From positions 3,604 to 9,104 of the forward strand of contig DHWR01000106.1 in assembly GCA_002413265.1 (NCBI GenBank): DNA of 5,501 nt, read 5' to 3'. The notes beneath the pieces were generated by a model. It did no database searches and was not told the DNA's origin. It worked only from the letters and a program-made list of their open reading frames with translations. Positions 1 through 5,078 of the stretch are shown here, piece after piece. Position 1 is the first letter of the stretch. Each line of letters starts with the position of its first letter. The stretch is from Chloroflexi bacterium UBA5177. Lineage in GTDB: Bacteria; Chloroflexota; UBA5177. The translations under genes and the position numbers were made by a program.

Positions 1-1
1 A

Positions 2-226
2 GATGTGGAGGTGGCAGCGGTGCAGGCGCGTCTGTATGTCGCGCCGATCGACGTCCGGCTGCGCATCATCTCCACCGGCCACGGCCGAATTGTGTACCAG
101 GCGGCCAGAGGGCGCGTTGCCTACCGATTCACGGAAGTGGAAGCCTTCCGGGGATGGCGCCTTGGGCCATGGCCGCTCGTTCAAACGCAGCGTGTCCGCT
201 GGCCAGGCCTATTGAGCACAACATAG
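2..226 (+). CDS. 3' end of an unrecognised protein gene (partial)
   Basis: The frame beginning at base 2 is open from the window edge to a TAG at 224-226 and gives about 74 residues. Its codons are rich in G or C at the third position and the product is a balanced mix of Val, Ile, Arg and aromatic residues (for example RLRIISTGHGRIVYQ and TEVEAFRGWRL). The overlapping frame from base 3 gives an Arg/Ser/Cys-rich product typical of a shadow. The real start lies upstream of the window; the GTG at base 5 has no ribosome binding site in view and is probably internal. I do not recognise a family. No hairpin with a T-tract follows the stop. It could still be a chance open frame. Confidence 0.45.
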   Translation, partial: DVEVAAVQARLYVAPIDVRLRIISTGHGRIVYQAARGRVAYRFTEVEAFRGWRLGPWPLVQTQRVRWPGLLSTT

Positions 227-431
227 GGATATACGTGCTGACTCCATAGCCTTCAACATCCCCTGATAGAGCACTGAGAGGATGCTCGATACCGGAGCTG
301 ACAGACCGAATCGTGAACCCGCAGAATCCGTAACGTCAAGGGCTGCGCGCGCGTTATGCAGGAGATGAGAGTTGCATTCCGTACGAGTGGCTGTGTCGAA
401 ACAGCTGCCGGCTGGCAAGAGGGAGACCGAG

Positions 432-959
432 ATGAAACTTACAACGCTAGTGCGCACAACTACTCTGGCCACGATCGTCCTGGCAGCCGGACTTGCTATC
501 GCTGCCCGAGGCGTCACTGCGGCATCCACCGACGAGCCAGCGTGTGGCGGCAACCTTCTGACCTGGTTCGCTCCCCAGGGCAACGGCTATGCTGGGGGAG
601 CCGGCTACGTCGTGGAGTTCAGCAACATCGGCACGGCCGCATGCACGGTCAGGGGCTACCCAACGGTCAAGCTCACCAGGGACGGCAAGCAGGTCGGGCT
701 CAAGTCCAGGAATTATCCGTCGGTGCCGGTCAAGACAGTGCGGCTCAACCCAGGACAGACAGCACATGTCGTGCTGTTCGTCACCGACGCTGGTGTCTAC
801 TGCCGACCACTACCGACCAACGGCCTGTCCGTCCGGCCCCCGGGCAGTACACAAGCCGCGCGCTTCCAGTTCGGCGGCGGCGCCTGCCGGGGCAAGTCCA
901 CACTTCGGTTGGACCCCATCAACCCCGGAGTCGGCATACCGTACTACACCAACCAGTAG
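432..959 (+). CDS. Secreted DUF4232 domain protein
   Basis: This is a 175-residue exported protein of unknown function. Residues 1-30 form a signal peptide: MKLTTLVRTT, a hydrophobic core (LATIVLAAGLAIAA), then a VTA|AS site suggesting cleavage near residue 30. The mature part matches the DUF4232 pattern: a first Cys (C38, PACGG), the stretch VEFSNIGTAACTVRGYP (C71) describing a beta-sandwich edge, a basic LTRDGKQVG strand, LNPGQTAHVVLFV, then VYCRPLP (C124) and GACRG (C152). The four cysteines could make two disulfides outside the membrane. I chose the ATG at 432 because AGAGGGAG lies about six bases upstream and the signal peptide begins there; the in-frame ATG at 372 would put 20 polar residues before it. 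DUF4232 proteins are common in actinomycetes and their role is unknown. The gene stands alone and converges on the HNH gene with 19 bases between the stops. Confidence 0.9.
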   Translation: MKLTTLVRTTTLATIVLAAGLAIAARGVTAASTDEPACGGNLLTWFAPQGNGYAGGAGYVVEFSNIGTAACTVRGYPTVKLTRDGKQVGLKSRNYPSVPVKTVRLNPGQTAHVVLFVTDAGVYCRPLPTNGLSVRPPGSTQAARFQFGGGACRGKSTLRLDPINPGVGIPYYTNQ

Positions 960-978
960 ACCCGTCGCGCGGCGCGGA

Positions 979-1690
979 TCACCAGGGAGGACGGACTAGG
1001 CCCTCGTCATCGAGCGGAGCCTCCATAGGCCAATAAACGTAGAGGTCGCTCAGAGGCCCGATTCTGATGATAGCGTCGTGGCGGCGGTAGGGTGGCGTGC
1101 CTGCTCGTACCCCCAGAACCTTGAGAGCCAGGCGCCCGACCACCATCGTCGCGAGCACGCCATGGGGCGTCTGCTCATGGCCCAAGCCCTGGAACTCCAC
1201 CGTGATGTCTCTCCCCTCGTAGTAGATCGGCTCCCCTCCTGAGTATGTCGCGATCCATACGAGCCAAGATGGTGGCGGGCGGTGATTCCTGTACAGATGA
1301 TCGATCCATGCACCCTCCACCGGCTCGGGCGGGTTGTGCGCGTACCGGGCAACCAACACCTTCAGGCTTGCCCATGCCGCTACCGCTCGTTGTGCCTCCG
1401 CGCTCAGAACAACCTTCTGGCCTCTAATCATGGGCTCCATGAGCGGATGGGGCGACCAGCTCCAGCTCGTTCATCCAACCGGCGTTACAGCCCACACAAA
1501 CGCATTTCGCCGCTATCTCAATGGCCCGACCGCCGACCCAGGTTCTGACGCCCGTCTCGCCCCAGAGCTTATGCGTGAGTGGAAGAGCTAGCCGGGCTGG
1601 GTCTTCGAGAAGGATCACCGAGAGCCACCCTGAGAAGATGTGCTCTTTGGTGGTCGGCGCGGTCCCGCAGAATATGCACTCTTTTGTCAT
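979..1690 (-). pseudogene. HNH-endonuclease-like gene, split by a +1 frameshift
   Basis: Two minus-strand frames that overlap at 1424-1440 together make one protein. The first (from the ATG at 1690) carries C5-IF-C8-G, the TTKEHIFSGWL segment with E16-H17, and C65-VG-C68-NAGWMNELE, the layout of HNH-type proteins with a CxxC/CxxC zinc site. It then runs out of frame and stops. The second (from 1440) carries the expected continuation, MEPMIRGQKVVLSAEAQRAVAAWA, then PPPSWLVWIATYSGG and an ending with YWPMEAPLDDEGL. Removing one base from the GGGG run at 1449-1452 restores ELVAHPLMEPMIRG and one 236-residue reading frame ending at TGA 981-979. Both halves look well conserved, so the change is recent or is a sequencing error. 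The start has no Shine-Dalgarno, but a TAAGAT box lies just upstream. The family is predicted to cut DNA; this allele should yield only the N-terminal 88 residues. Confidence 0.85.
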
Positions 1691-1701
1691 GAGACCGCTC
1701 T

Positions 1702-1707
1702 ATCTTA
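1702..1707 (-). promoter_or_regulatory. Probable -10 box of the HNH-like gene
   Basis: On the minus strand TAAGAT sits 11 bases before the ATG at 1690, with no Shine-Dalgarno in between (AGAGCGGTCTC). A transcript starting at the usual distance would have a leader of only about five bases, so near-leaderless translation is likely. There is no convincing -35 at 17 bases (GGAAGA). Confidence 0.4.
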
Positions 1708-1755
1708 GATTCAGGTTGGGGCACTCTTCCTCCCGCTACGCCTGCTGAATCATCG

Positions 1756-1785
1756 TGGATAGTGCGTTACGAAACGTGCTAATCT
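1756..1785 (+). promoter_or_regulatory. Probable promoter of the zinc-ribbon relic
   Basis: TGGATA at 1756-1761 matches four of six bases of TTGACA. After an 18-base spacer comes TAATCT at 1780-1785, a good TAnnnT -10. The ATG at 1795 follows nine bases later without a Shine-Dalgarno, which fits a leaderless transcript. Confidence 0.4.
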
Positions 1786-1794
1786 GTCCCGCTT

Positions 1795-2007
1795 ATGAGT
1801 GATGAGCCACAGGGTTGCGCGAGCTGTGGAGCGCCGATGGACCGGGCTGTAACCGGGCGACGTGCGTGATTTTGCGGCGCTGCCTGTCGTAATGCGGCAC
1901 ACCGTCGACGTAGGCAGAATCTGCCGGAGACCGCCGCACGCACTCGGTCCGGCGGACGCAGGTCCTTGGTCGACCGGCTCCGCACAGTTCTCGTCACATG
2001 CCGGTGA
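1795..2007 (+). pseudogene. Small zinc-ribbon protein gene with an in-frame TGA
   Basis: From the ATG at 1795 the frame reads MSDEPQGCASCGAPMDRAVTG, reaches TGA at 1867-1869, and then continues in the same frame as FCGAACRNAAHRRRRQNLPE to a TGA at 2005-2007. Ignoring the internal stop, this is the common small actinobacterial zinc-ribbon pattern CxxCGxP...TGRxRRFCxxxCRxxAxRRR: C8 and C11 pair with C27 and C31, followed by a basic arginine run. The TGA stands where the family has Arg, so a single C-to-T change from CGA explains it. The restored length is 70 residues. The role of these proteins is not established; nucleic-acid binding is inferred from the zinc ribbon and basic tail. As it stands, only 24 residues would be made, with half of the zinc site. 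Selenocysteine is unlikely because the position is not a family cysteine. Confidence 0.65.
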
Positions 2008-2053
2008 CATATTCTGCTCGCCCTCTCGATCACCATCCCCGCAAAGAAGCTTG

Positions 2054-2155
2054 ATGCTTACAGGCACCCTCAAGAGTCAGATTGATCGCATCTGGGACGC
2101 CTTCTGGTCGGGGGGCATAGTGGCCGCATGTCCTGTTTTCCGTGGGTGGCAATAA
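2054..2155 (+). pseudogene. hsdM: hsdM remnant: N-terminus of a type I restriction methyltransferase
   Basis: The ATG at 2054 opens with MLTGTLKSQIDRIWDAFWSG then GI. HsdM subunits of type I restriction-modification systems begin almost identically and continue with NPLEVIEQ...YLLFIRRLDE. Here the resemblance ends at GGI (about base 2119) and is replaced by an unrelated tail, VAACPVFRGWQ, then TAA. The full protein is about 500 residues and its methylase motifs (NPPF/NPPY) are absent, so the product cannot methylate DNA. No hsdS or hsdR lies in the window. Only a weak AAGAAG precedes the start. The sharp edge suggests deletion or recombination inside hsdM rather than slow erosion. The first ~23 residues are a strong match; everything after them is unassigned. 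Confidence 0.75.
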
Positions 2156-2160
2156 CCCAC
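2142..2160. repeat. Inverted repeat at the end of the hsdM remnant
   Basis: GTGGGT (2142-2147) and ACCCAC (2155-2160) are perfect complements around a seven-base loop, GGCAATA. No T-tract follows on either strand, so it is not a typical terminator. It overlaps the stop codon of the hsdM remnant. Confidence 0.35.
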
Positions 2161-2223
2161 CGACCGCCACCGTCGCAGCGACACTAGACCATCTGGCCCG
2201 CGCCGCCTTGTGGCGAGTGCAGC

Positions 2224-2238
2224 GCGGCGAGGGGCCGC
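2224..2238 (-). repeat. GC hairpin at the thioesterase stop
   Basis: GCGGC (2224-2228) and GCCGC (2234-2238) form a five-base stem with a five-base loop that overlaps the TAG stop of the minus-strand thioesterase gene. It could slow transcription, but there is no U-run after it, so calling it a terminator would go beyond the evidence. Confidence 0.25.
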
Positions 2239-2654
2239 TACTCTTCTTCACCGAAGCCGAAGGCGTTCTCAATAGCGGATGGCAGCCGCTTGGGGCGTCG
2301 CGTCTCCGGATCGATCCAGACCCATTCCGTCACCGCATGCGCGAGCAGCTCGCTCCCACGCCGCACGTCGTTGCGTCTCAGCCATCGCACGCCCTTGCCC
2401 CGTTCGATAACCGTCGAGACCTCGAGTCGATCGCCGACCGTTCCGGCCCGGTGGTAGGTGATATCGTGACGACGAACCACCGGAACTGCGCCCAGCCGGG
2501 TCACGGCCTCGAACGTCATGCCCACGCTGTCGGCGTGTGCGCGAGCGACGTCCTCGACGTATCGCAGGTACGCCACGTTATTCACATGTCCGAGCTCGTC
2601 GGTGTCTTCGGGCCGGACCTCGATACTGTGGGCGTAGCTGTGCAGATCTTCCAC
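2238..2654 (-). CDS. Acyl-CoA thioesterase, 4HBT hot-dog fold
   Basis: This is predicted to hydrolyse acyl-CoA thioesters in the cytoplasm as a small hot-dog enzyme of the 4-hydroxybenzoyl-CoA thioesterase / FadM-YbgC type. The signature is near the N-terminus: EVRPEDTDELGHVNNVAYLRY followed by VEDVAR, with D19 in the place of the catalytic Asp, then VVRRHDITYHRAGTVGDRLEV, the second hot-dog strand region, and a strand AHAVTEWVWIDPETRRPKRLP before the end. Starting at the GTG at 2654 gives 138 residues, the usual length. The in-frame ATG at 2732 would add 26 unlikely residues (CSLCLFAAASGRSAAP...). No Shine-Dalgarno precedes the GTG, but TAGACT lies five bases upstream, so a leaderless message is likely. 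The gene is divergent from the NYN gene. The substrate cannot be told from sequence. Confidence 0.9.
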   Translation of the reverse strand: MEDLHSYAHSIEVRPEDTDELGHVNNVAYLRYVEDVARAHADSVGMTFEAVTRLGAVPVVRRHDITYHRAGTVGDRLEVSTVIERGKGVRWLRRNDVRRGSELLAHAVTEWVWIDPETRRPKRLPSAIENAFGFGEEE

Positions 2655-2659
2655 AGATG

Positions 2660-2665
2660 AGTCTA
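2660..2665 (-). promoter_or_regulatory. Probable -10 box of the thioesterase gene
   Basis: TAGACT on the minus strand ends five bases before the GTG at 2654, the spacing expected if transcription starts on or next to the start codon. No recognisable -35 stands 17 bases further up. It supports the short GTG start over the longer ATG start. Confidence 0.4.
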
Positions 2666-2670
2666 GAGCG

Positions 2671-2676
2671 TATTCT
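2671..2676 (+). promoter_or_regulatory. Possible -10 box of the NYN gene
   Basis: TATTCT fits TAnnnT and lies about 70 bases before the preferred NYN start at 2744 and about 25 before the alternative at 2702. It is nearly back to back with the minus-strand TAGACT, as expected for a compact divergent promoter. The -35 region is poor, so this is tentative. Confidence 0.25.
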
Positions 2677-2743
2677 GAACTTGGAGCAGCGGAGCGGCCC
2701 GATGCAGCAGCAAACAGACAAAGGCTACACACGGAGTAGAGGC

Positions 2744-3295
2744 ATGGACGGGGCGTGGGTCATAGACGGAGCCTACCTACTTAAAGCCGCTCCTGGCATT
2801 TTTGACTATATGAAGCTGAAGAGCGAGCTGGAACGGCGCACGGGTGGCCCCTTTCGCGAGAGCTACTTTCTCAACACGGTCAGCACCCACGGCGATGCCG
2901 CTCAGGATCGATTTCACGAGTGGCTCCAGCACATGCCGCCCACCGGACCCGGGATGCAGGTGCGGCTGTACACCACGAAACAGATGCACGGGACGTGCGA
3001 GCACTGCGGCCAGAGCTATTCGCGCGACGTGCAGAAGGGGGTCGACGTGGGCCTGGCGACCCTCCTCCTGCGCCTCGCACCCGACTATGATCGGCTCGTG
3101 CTCTCGGCTGGAGACGGGGATCTTGCCGACGCAATCCAGGGGCTCGTGGCCGACTACAGTACCCAGGTCGTGGTCGCCGGATTCCGTGGCAGCGTGTCGC
3201 GTGGCCTCCTGGAGGCAGGAGCGAAAGCCCTGTTTATCGACGAGTTCTGGTCCTCCGTGGAACGACCGGACGTGCAGCACTACCGAGGGTTCTAG
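2744..3295 (+). CDS. NYN (PIN-like) domain protein, putative ribonuclease
   Basis: This is a 183-residue cytoplasmic protein made of one NYN domain (LabA/DUF88 type), a metal-dependent nuclease fold related to PIN domains. The conserved acidic sites are present: WVIDGAYL with D8 at the end of strand 1, QKGVDVGLATLLLRLA with D101, and VLSAGDGDLADAI with D124 and D126. These should hold Mg2+ or Mn2+ and cut RNA. A later strand (STQVVVAGFRG) and the helix plus ALFIDEFW complete the fold. Inserted just before QKGVD is HGTCEHCGQSY, a CxxC knuckle (C85, C88) that may bind metal only with outside ligands. The ATG at 2744 is preferred because GGAG lies seven bases upstream and the domain starts at once; the ATG at 2702 (14 more residues) also has a GGAG. 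The target is unknown. The next gene follows after 63 bases and might be co-transcribed. Confidence 0.85.
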   Translation: MDGAWVIDGAYLLKAAPGIFDYMKLKSELERRTGGPFRESYFLNTVSTHGDAAQDRFHEWLQHMPPTGPGMQVRLYTTKQMHGTCEHCGQSYSRDVQKGVDVGLATLLLRLAPDYDRLVLSAGDGDLADAIQGLVADYSTQVVVAGFRGSVSRGLLEAGAKALFIDEFWSSVERPDVQHYRGF

Positions 3296-3346
3296 AAGGC
3301 GGTACGGTCGCGATGACCTGAAACGCTCCAAGTCCGATATGAAATG

Positions 3347-3352
3347 AAAGGA
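3347..3352 (+). promoter_or_regulatory. Ribosome binding site fixing the start at 3359
   Basis: AAAGGA lies six bases before the ATG at 3359. It would fall inside the coding sequence if the upstream in-frame ATG at 3344 were used, so it decides for the shorter protein. Confidence 0.6.
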
Positions 3353-3358
3353 ATTCCC

Positions 3359-3673
3359 ATGCAGAAGCGATTGGTGACGCGCTACGCGACGCAGTCTTCC
3401 GAGGCGGCGGATGAGAACCAGCGACGTGTCGAGGCCGTCTTCGAGGAGTTAGCCGCTTCCCAGCCAGACAACGTAAGCTACATCGTCCTCCGACTCGCGG
3501 ACGACTCATTTGTACACGTATCGTTCCACGACCACACAGATGATGAGGTAAACCCGATTGCCTCGACTGCGGCCTTTACGTACTTTCAGCAGGACCACGC
3601 CGATCGACGCGACGGGGGCGTTGACCAGCAGACCGCAACCTTGGTCGGTTCGTACATAACTACCATCGGCTGA
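3359..3673 (+). CDS. Small conserved-type protein of unknown function
   Basis: This is a 104-residue soluble protein with no signal peptide or membrane segment. It resembles small actinobacterial proteins that begin VTRYxTxPEAADENQRLVEAVFxELAA and continue YxVLRLADGxFVH: here RYATQSSEAADENQRRVEAVF and SYIVLRLADDSFVHVSF, then an acidic turn (HDHTDDEVNP), TAAFTYFQQDHADR and a closing strand ATLVGSYITTIG. The order beta, helix, beta, beta, helix, beta suggests a dimeric alpha-beta barrel (ABM-like) fold, which is inference. No catalytic residues can be named. A clear AAAGGA precedes the start. The gene lies 63 bases behind the NYN gene on the same strand with no terminator visible between them. 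The family resemblance is from memory and carries no functional assignment. Confidence 0.8.
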   Translation: MQKRLVTRYATQSSEAADENQRRVEAVFEELAASQPDNVSYIVLRLADDSFVHVSFHDHTDDEVNPIASTAAFTYFQQDHADRRDGGVDQQTATLVGSYITTIG

Positions 3674-3675
3674 CG

Positions 3676-3692
3676 CTGCCAAACGTCGGCAG
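3676..3692 (+). repeat. Short inverted repeat after the small gene
   Basis: CTGCC (3676-3680) pairs with GGCAG (3688-3692) around a seven-base loop directly after the stop at 3671-3673. It may mark the transcript end, but no T-run follows, so a Rho-independent terminator is not established. Confidence 0.3.
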
Positions 3693-3701
3693 AAATGAAC
3701 C

Positions 3702-3857
3702 ATGCTCGTGCGGCGGGACCCAACACCTACGGACAATTTCGGAAGCGCAACCCGCTTCGGCGGCTTCCTGTTCGCCAATCACCAACCGATCTTCGTCGTT
3801 GTGACATGCACCTACAACGGAAGTCAGTACCGCACGCAGACGAGCTTCACCCCGTGA
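3702..3857 (+). CDS. Possible 51-residue ORF, unrecognised
   Basis: From the ATG at 3702 to TGA 3855-3857 the frame has mostly G or C at third positions and a plausible product (RFGGFLFANHQPIFVVVTCT followed by YNGSQYRTQTSFTP). No Shine-Dalgarno precedes it and an in-frame TGA stands at 3696. It could be a small gene, a fragment of a larger decayed gene, or chance. The rest of the stretch 3858-4017 shows nothing coding-like that I can support. Confidence 0.25.
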   Translation: MLVRRDPTPTDNFGSATRFGGFLFANHQPIFVVVTCTYNGSQYRTQTSFTP

Positions 3858-4017
3858 ACCAGGAGTCGCATCGCACCATGCCGCTGAACGGTCTCGCATT
3901 CCGCACGCGCAATTCCTCATGGCGGTGTGTCGGCAAACGCTGGGTGGCATCTGCCTGGCCGTGAAGTGCTTGTCTATCATGCTCCTATTCTCTCCGGGTA
4001 GTGGGTTAGTTTGAAAC

Positions 4018-4345
4018 TTAACTCTTGAGGTACGGGCGTCCGACGACCTCGAACTCCCTCTTTTGTGCGTGATAGCTGCTCCGGTATCTCTGGCCGGGCT
4101 CGCTCGTGTCCAGCACGTAGTACGGGTCGTCTAAAGTGACGCCTTCGTTCTCTTCTGTCTCGATATCAATCACGCGAAACGGCATCCGACTCTTCTGTTC
4201 AGACCAGCGCGGCCTTGTGAGTTGCACGTAGTCGCCGGGCTGGACCGGCGATTCCCCATAGAGTTTGCGAAGTGACTGTGTTCCAGTAACCCGGATTGTG
4301 GGAAACGTTCTTGTCGGTCTCGGCAAAAGGGCAGATGGTGAGCAT
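4018..4345 (-). pseudogene. Unrecognised gene, apparently frameshifted in a CCCC run
   Basis: Two minus-strand frames each look coding over half of this stretch. From the ATG at 4345 one reads MLTICPFAETDKNVSHNPGY then WNTVTSQTLWG, after which it turns into a basic, low-quality tail ending at TGA 4201-4199. The other takes over at GESPVQPGDYVQLTRPRW and continues RMPFRVIDIETEENEGV, TLDDPYYVLDTSEPGQRY and FEVVGRPYLKS to TAA 4020-4018. Adding one base to the CCCC run at 4254-4257 joins them into about 109 residues. The second half is acidic and beta-rich like a small SH3-like or beta-barrel domain, but I do not recognise a family. The ATG at 4345 has no Shine-Dalgarno. The second frame is also open back to 4503, but its first 70 residues are Arg/Ser/Pro-rich and look non-coding. 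The joining is an inference from fluency, not homology. Confidence 0.4.
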
Positions 4346-4647
4346 GTCGCAAAGGGCGGGGTAACGACGGCGCGCCTTGAGCGGCTGCGCTGAACCTCCG
4401 GAGGGGACAGACTTTCTACGCTCAGTGGGAGGGCCCCTTCGTTTTCAGTTTTCGGCCGAGTCCTAGTCAACTGTCGAGCCCGGAGAGATAAGGCGACCGC
4501 CATTATTCAGTTTGCGTCGGTCGACTTGTGAGCCGGGCGATGACGAGGCAAGAAGCGAGGCGTACCAGATGGGTAAGCCTATGAGCTCGCTGCCTCTCTT
4601 TCCTGCAGTGAAGGGAAGGAGACCATGCCGAGGCGAAGGGAGCTCGC
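4346..4647. other. Stretch without a supportable gene
   Basis: No frame here gives a convincing protein. On the minus strand TTGACT (4470-4465) matches five of six bases of a -35 box, but the sequence 17 bases on (TGAAAA) is a poor -10, so a promoter for the gene ending at 4018 is only a possibility. CCTCCGGAGG at 4395-4404 is a perfect ten-base palindrome of unknown meaning. Confidence 0.4.
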
Positions 4648-4842
4648 TTACAAGGAGGGCCTCTCGATCGCGATTTCGTCGCCTCCTTCTTTCAAGACCT
4701 TCGTCTCGTATCGAACCCGGGGAAGGCTCAAAGCCTCGTTCCAGACGTCACGGACTGACTTCCCTTGTCGCCGTGCCAAGACCTCGGCGATCTCGGTGAC
4801 CTCTTCCTGAATACGTGCCGCGACGTCACTGACGTCGTTCAT
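4648..4842 (-). CDS. Small helical protein, second gene of an ATGA-coupled pair
   Basis: This 64-residue acidic protein begins MNDVSDVAARIQEEVTEIAE and continues with VLARRQGKSVRDVWNEALSL, then RVRYETKVLKEGGDEIAIE to a TAA. The first 40 residues should be helical and the end looks like one beta-hairpin. The size and layout are like an antitoxin or small regulator, but no VapB, RelB or Phd motif is recognisable and I do not assign one. Its ATG overlaps the TGA of the preceding gene (ATGA, 4842-4839), so translational coupling is likely. Third codon positions are strongly G or C. The opposite strand carries a 61-codon frame with a good AAGGAG, but its product is Ser/Arg/Thr-rich like a shadow. 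Confidence 0.6.
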   Translation of the reverse strand: MNDVSDVAARIQEEVTEIAEVLARRQGKSVRDVWNEALSLPRVRYETKVLKEGGDEIAIERPSL

Positions 4843-4979
4843 GTCGGTTGCGGGTGCCGGATGACACGATCACCGGGAACGTAGTCACGGAGCAGGCCGA
4901 CGCATAAGATCACCGCACCCTCTTGGACCTCACGGATCATGCCAAGCTGCTCCCGTTCACACTCGCCGATTTGAAGCAT
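4839..4979 (-). CDS. 46-residue protein, first gene of an ATGA-coupled pair
   Basis: From the ATG at 4979 the frame reads MLQIGECEREQLGMIREVQE, then GAVILCVGLLRDYVPGDRVI and a short tail to TGA 4841-4839. The codons are GC-ending and the protein has a charged helix followed by strand-like segments. GAAGG lies eight bases before the ATG; a TTG nine codons or fewer upstream (CCATTGAAG) with its own GAAGGG is an alternative start adding a few residues (LKAWQ). The frame is closed by a TGA further up near 5026. It overlaps the next gene by the four bases ATGA. No family is recognised. It could also be the surviving end of a longer decayed gene. Confidence 0.5.
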   Translation of the reverse strand: MLQIGECEREQLGMIREVQEGAVILCVGLLRDYVPGDRVIRHPQPT

Positions 4980-5042
4980 CTGCCAAGCCTTCAATGGTAG
5001 GCCCTTCGATGTCGGACGGAGGCAAGGAGAACATCACCTCGC

Positions 5043-5055
5043 CGCGCCCGGCGCG
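5043..5055. repeat. GC-only inverted repeat between two small minus-strand genes
   Basis: CGCGCC-C-GGCGCG is a perfect inverted repeat that can fold into a five-base stem with a CCG loop. It lies between the stop of the membrane peptide (5079) and the start of the ATGA-coupled pair (4979). Without a U-run it is not a standard terminator. Confidence 0.35.
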
Positions 5056-5078
5056 AGAGCGTGAGGAGGTCAGTCGGC

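Noticed and set aside
209..583. Minus-strand 124-codon ORF
   Set aside because: It overlaps the DUF4232 signal peptide region in antisense and has no recognisable pattern of its own.
1449..1452. Programmed +1 frameshift in the HNH-like gene
   Set aside because: There is no stop or rare codon at the slip point and no known slippery motif; an indel in a homopolymer is simpler.
1867..1869. TGA in the zinc-ribbon gene as selenocysteine
   Set aside because: The family has Arg, not Cys, at this position and no SECIS-like hairpin is evident just downstream.
2142..2660. Plus-strand 172-codon ORF
   Set aside because: It is the complementary-strand shadow of the thioesterase gene, which has a clear hot-dog signature.
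2537..2743. Long 5' extension of the NYN gene to 2537
   Set aside because: The added 69 residues are Arg/Cys-rich, run antisense into the thioesterase gene, and lie before a good GGAG-ATG start at 2744.
2777..3331. Minus-strand 184-codon ORF
   Set aside because: It is the shadow of the NYN gene, whose catalytic motifs are evident on the plus strand.
3660..3980. Minus-strand 106-codon ORF
   Set aside because: It is Cys/Arg-rich with no motif, and overlaps the better plus-strand frame at 3702.
4625..4810. Plus-strand ORF with a strong AAGGAG before its ATG
   Set aside because: Its product is Ser/Arg/Thr-rich with no fold-like pattern and it lies opposite the more convincing minus-strand 64-residue gene, whose codon pattern explains it as a shadow.
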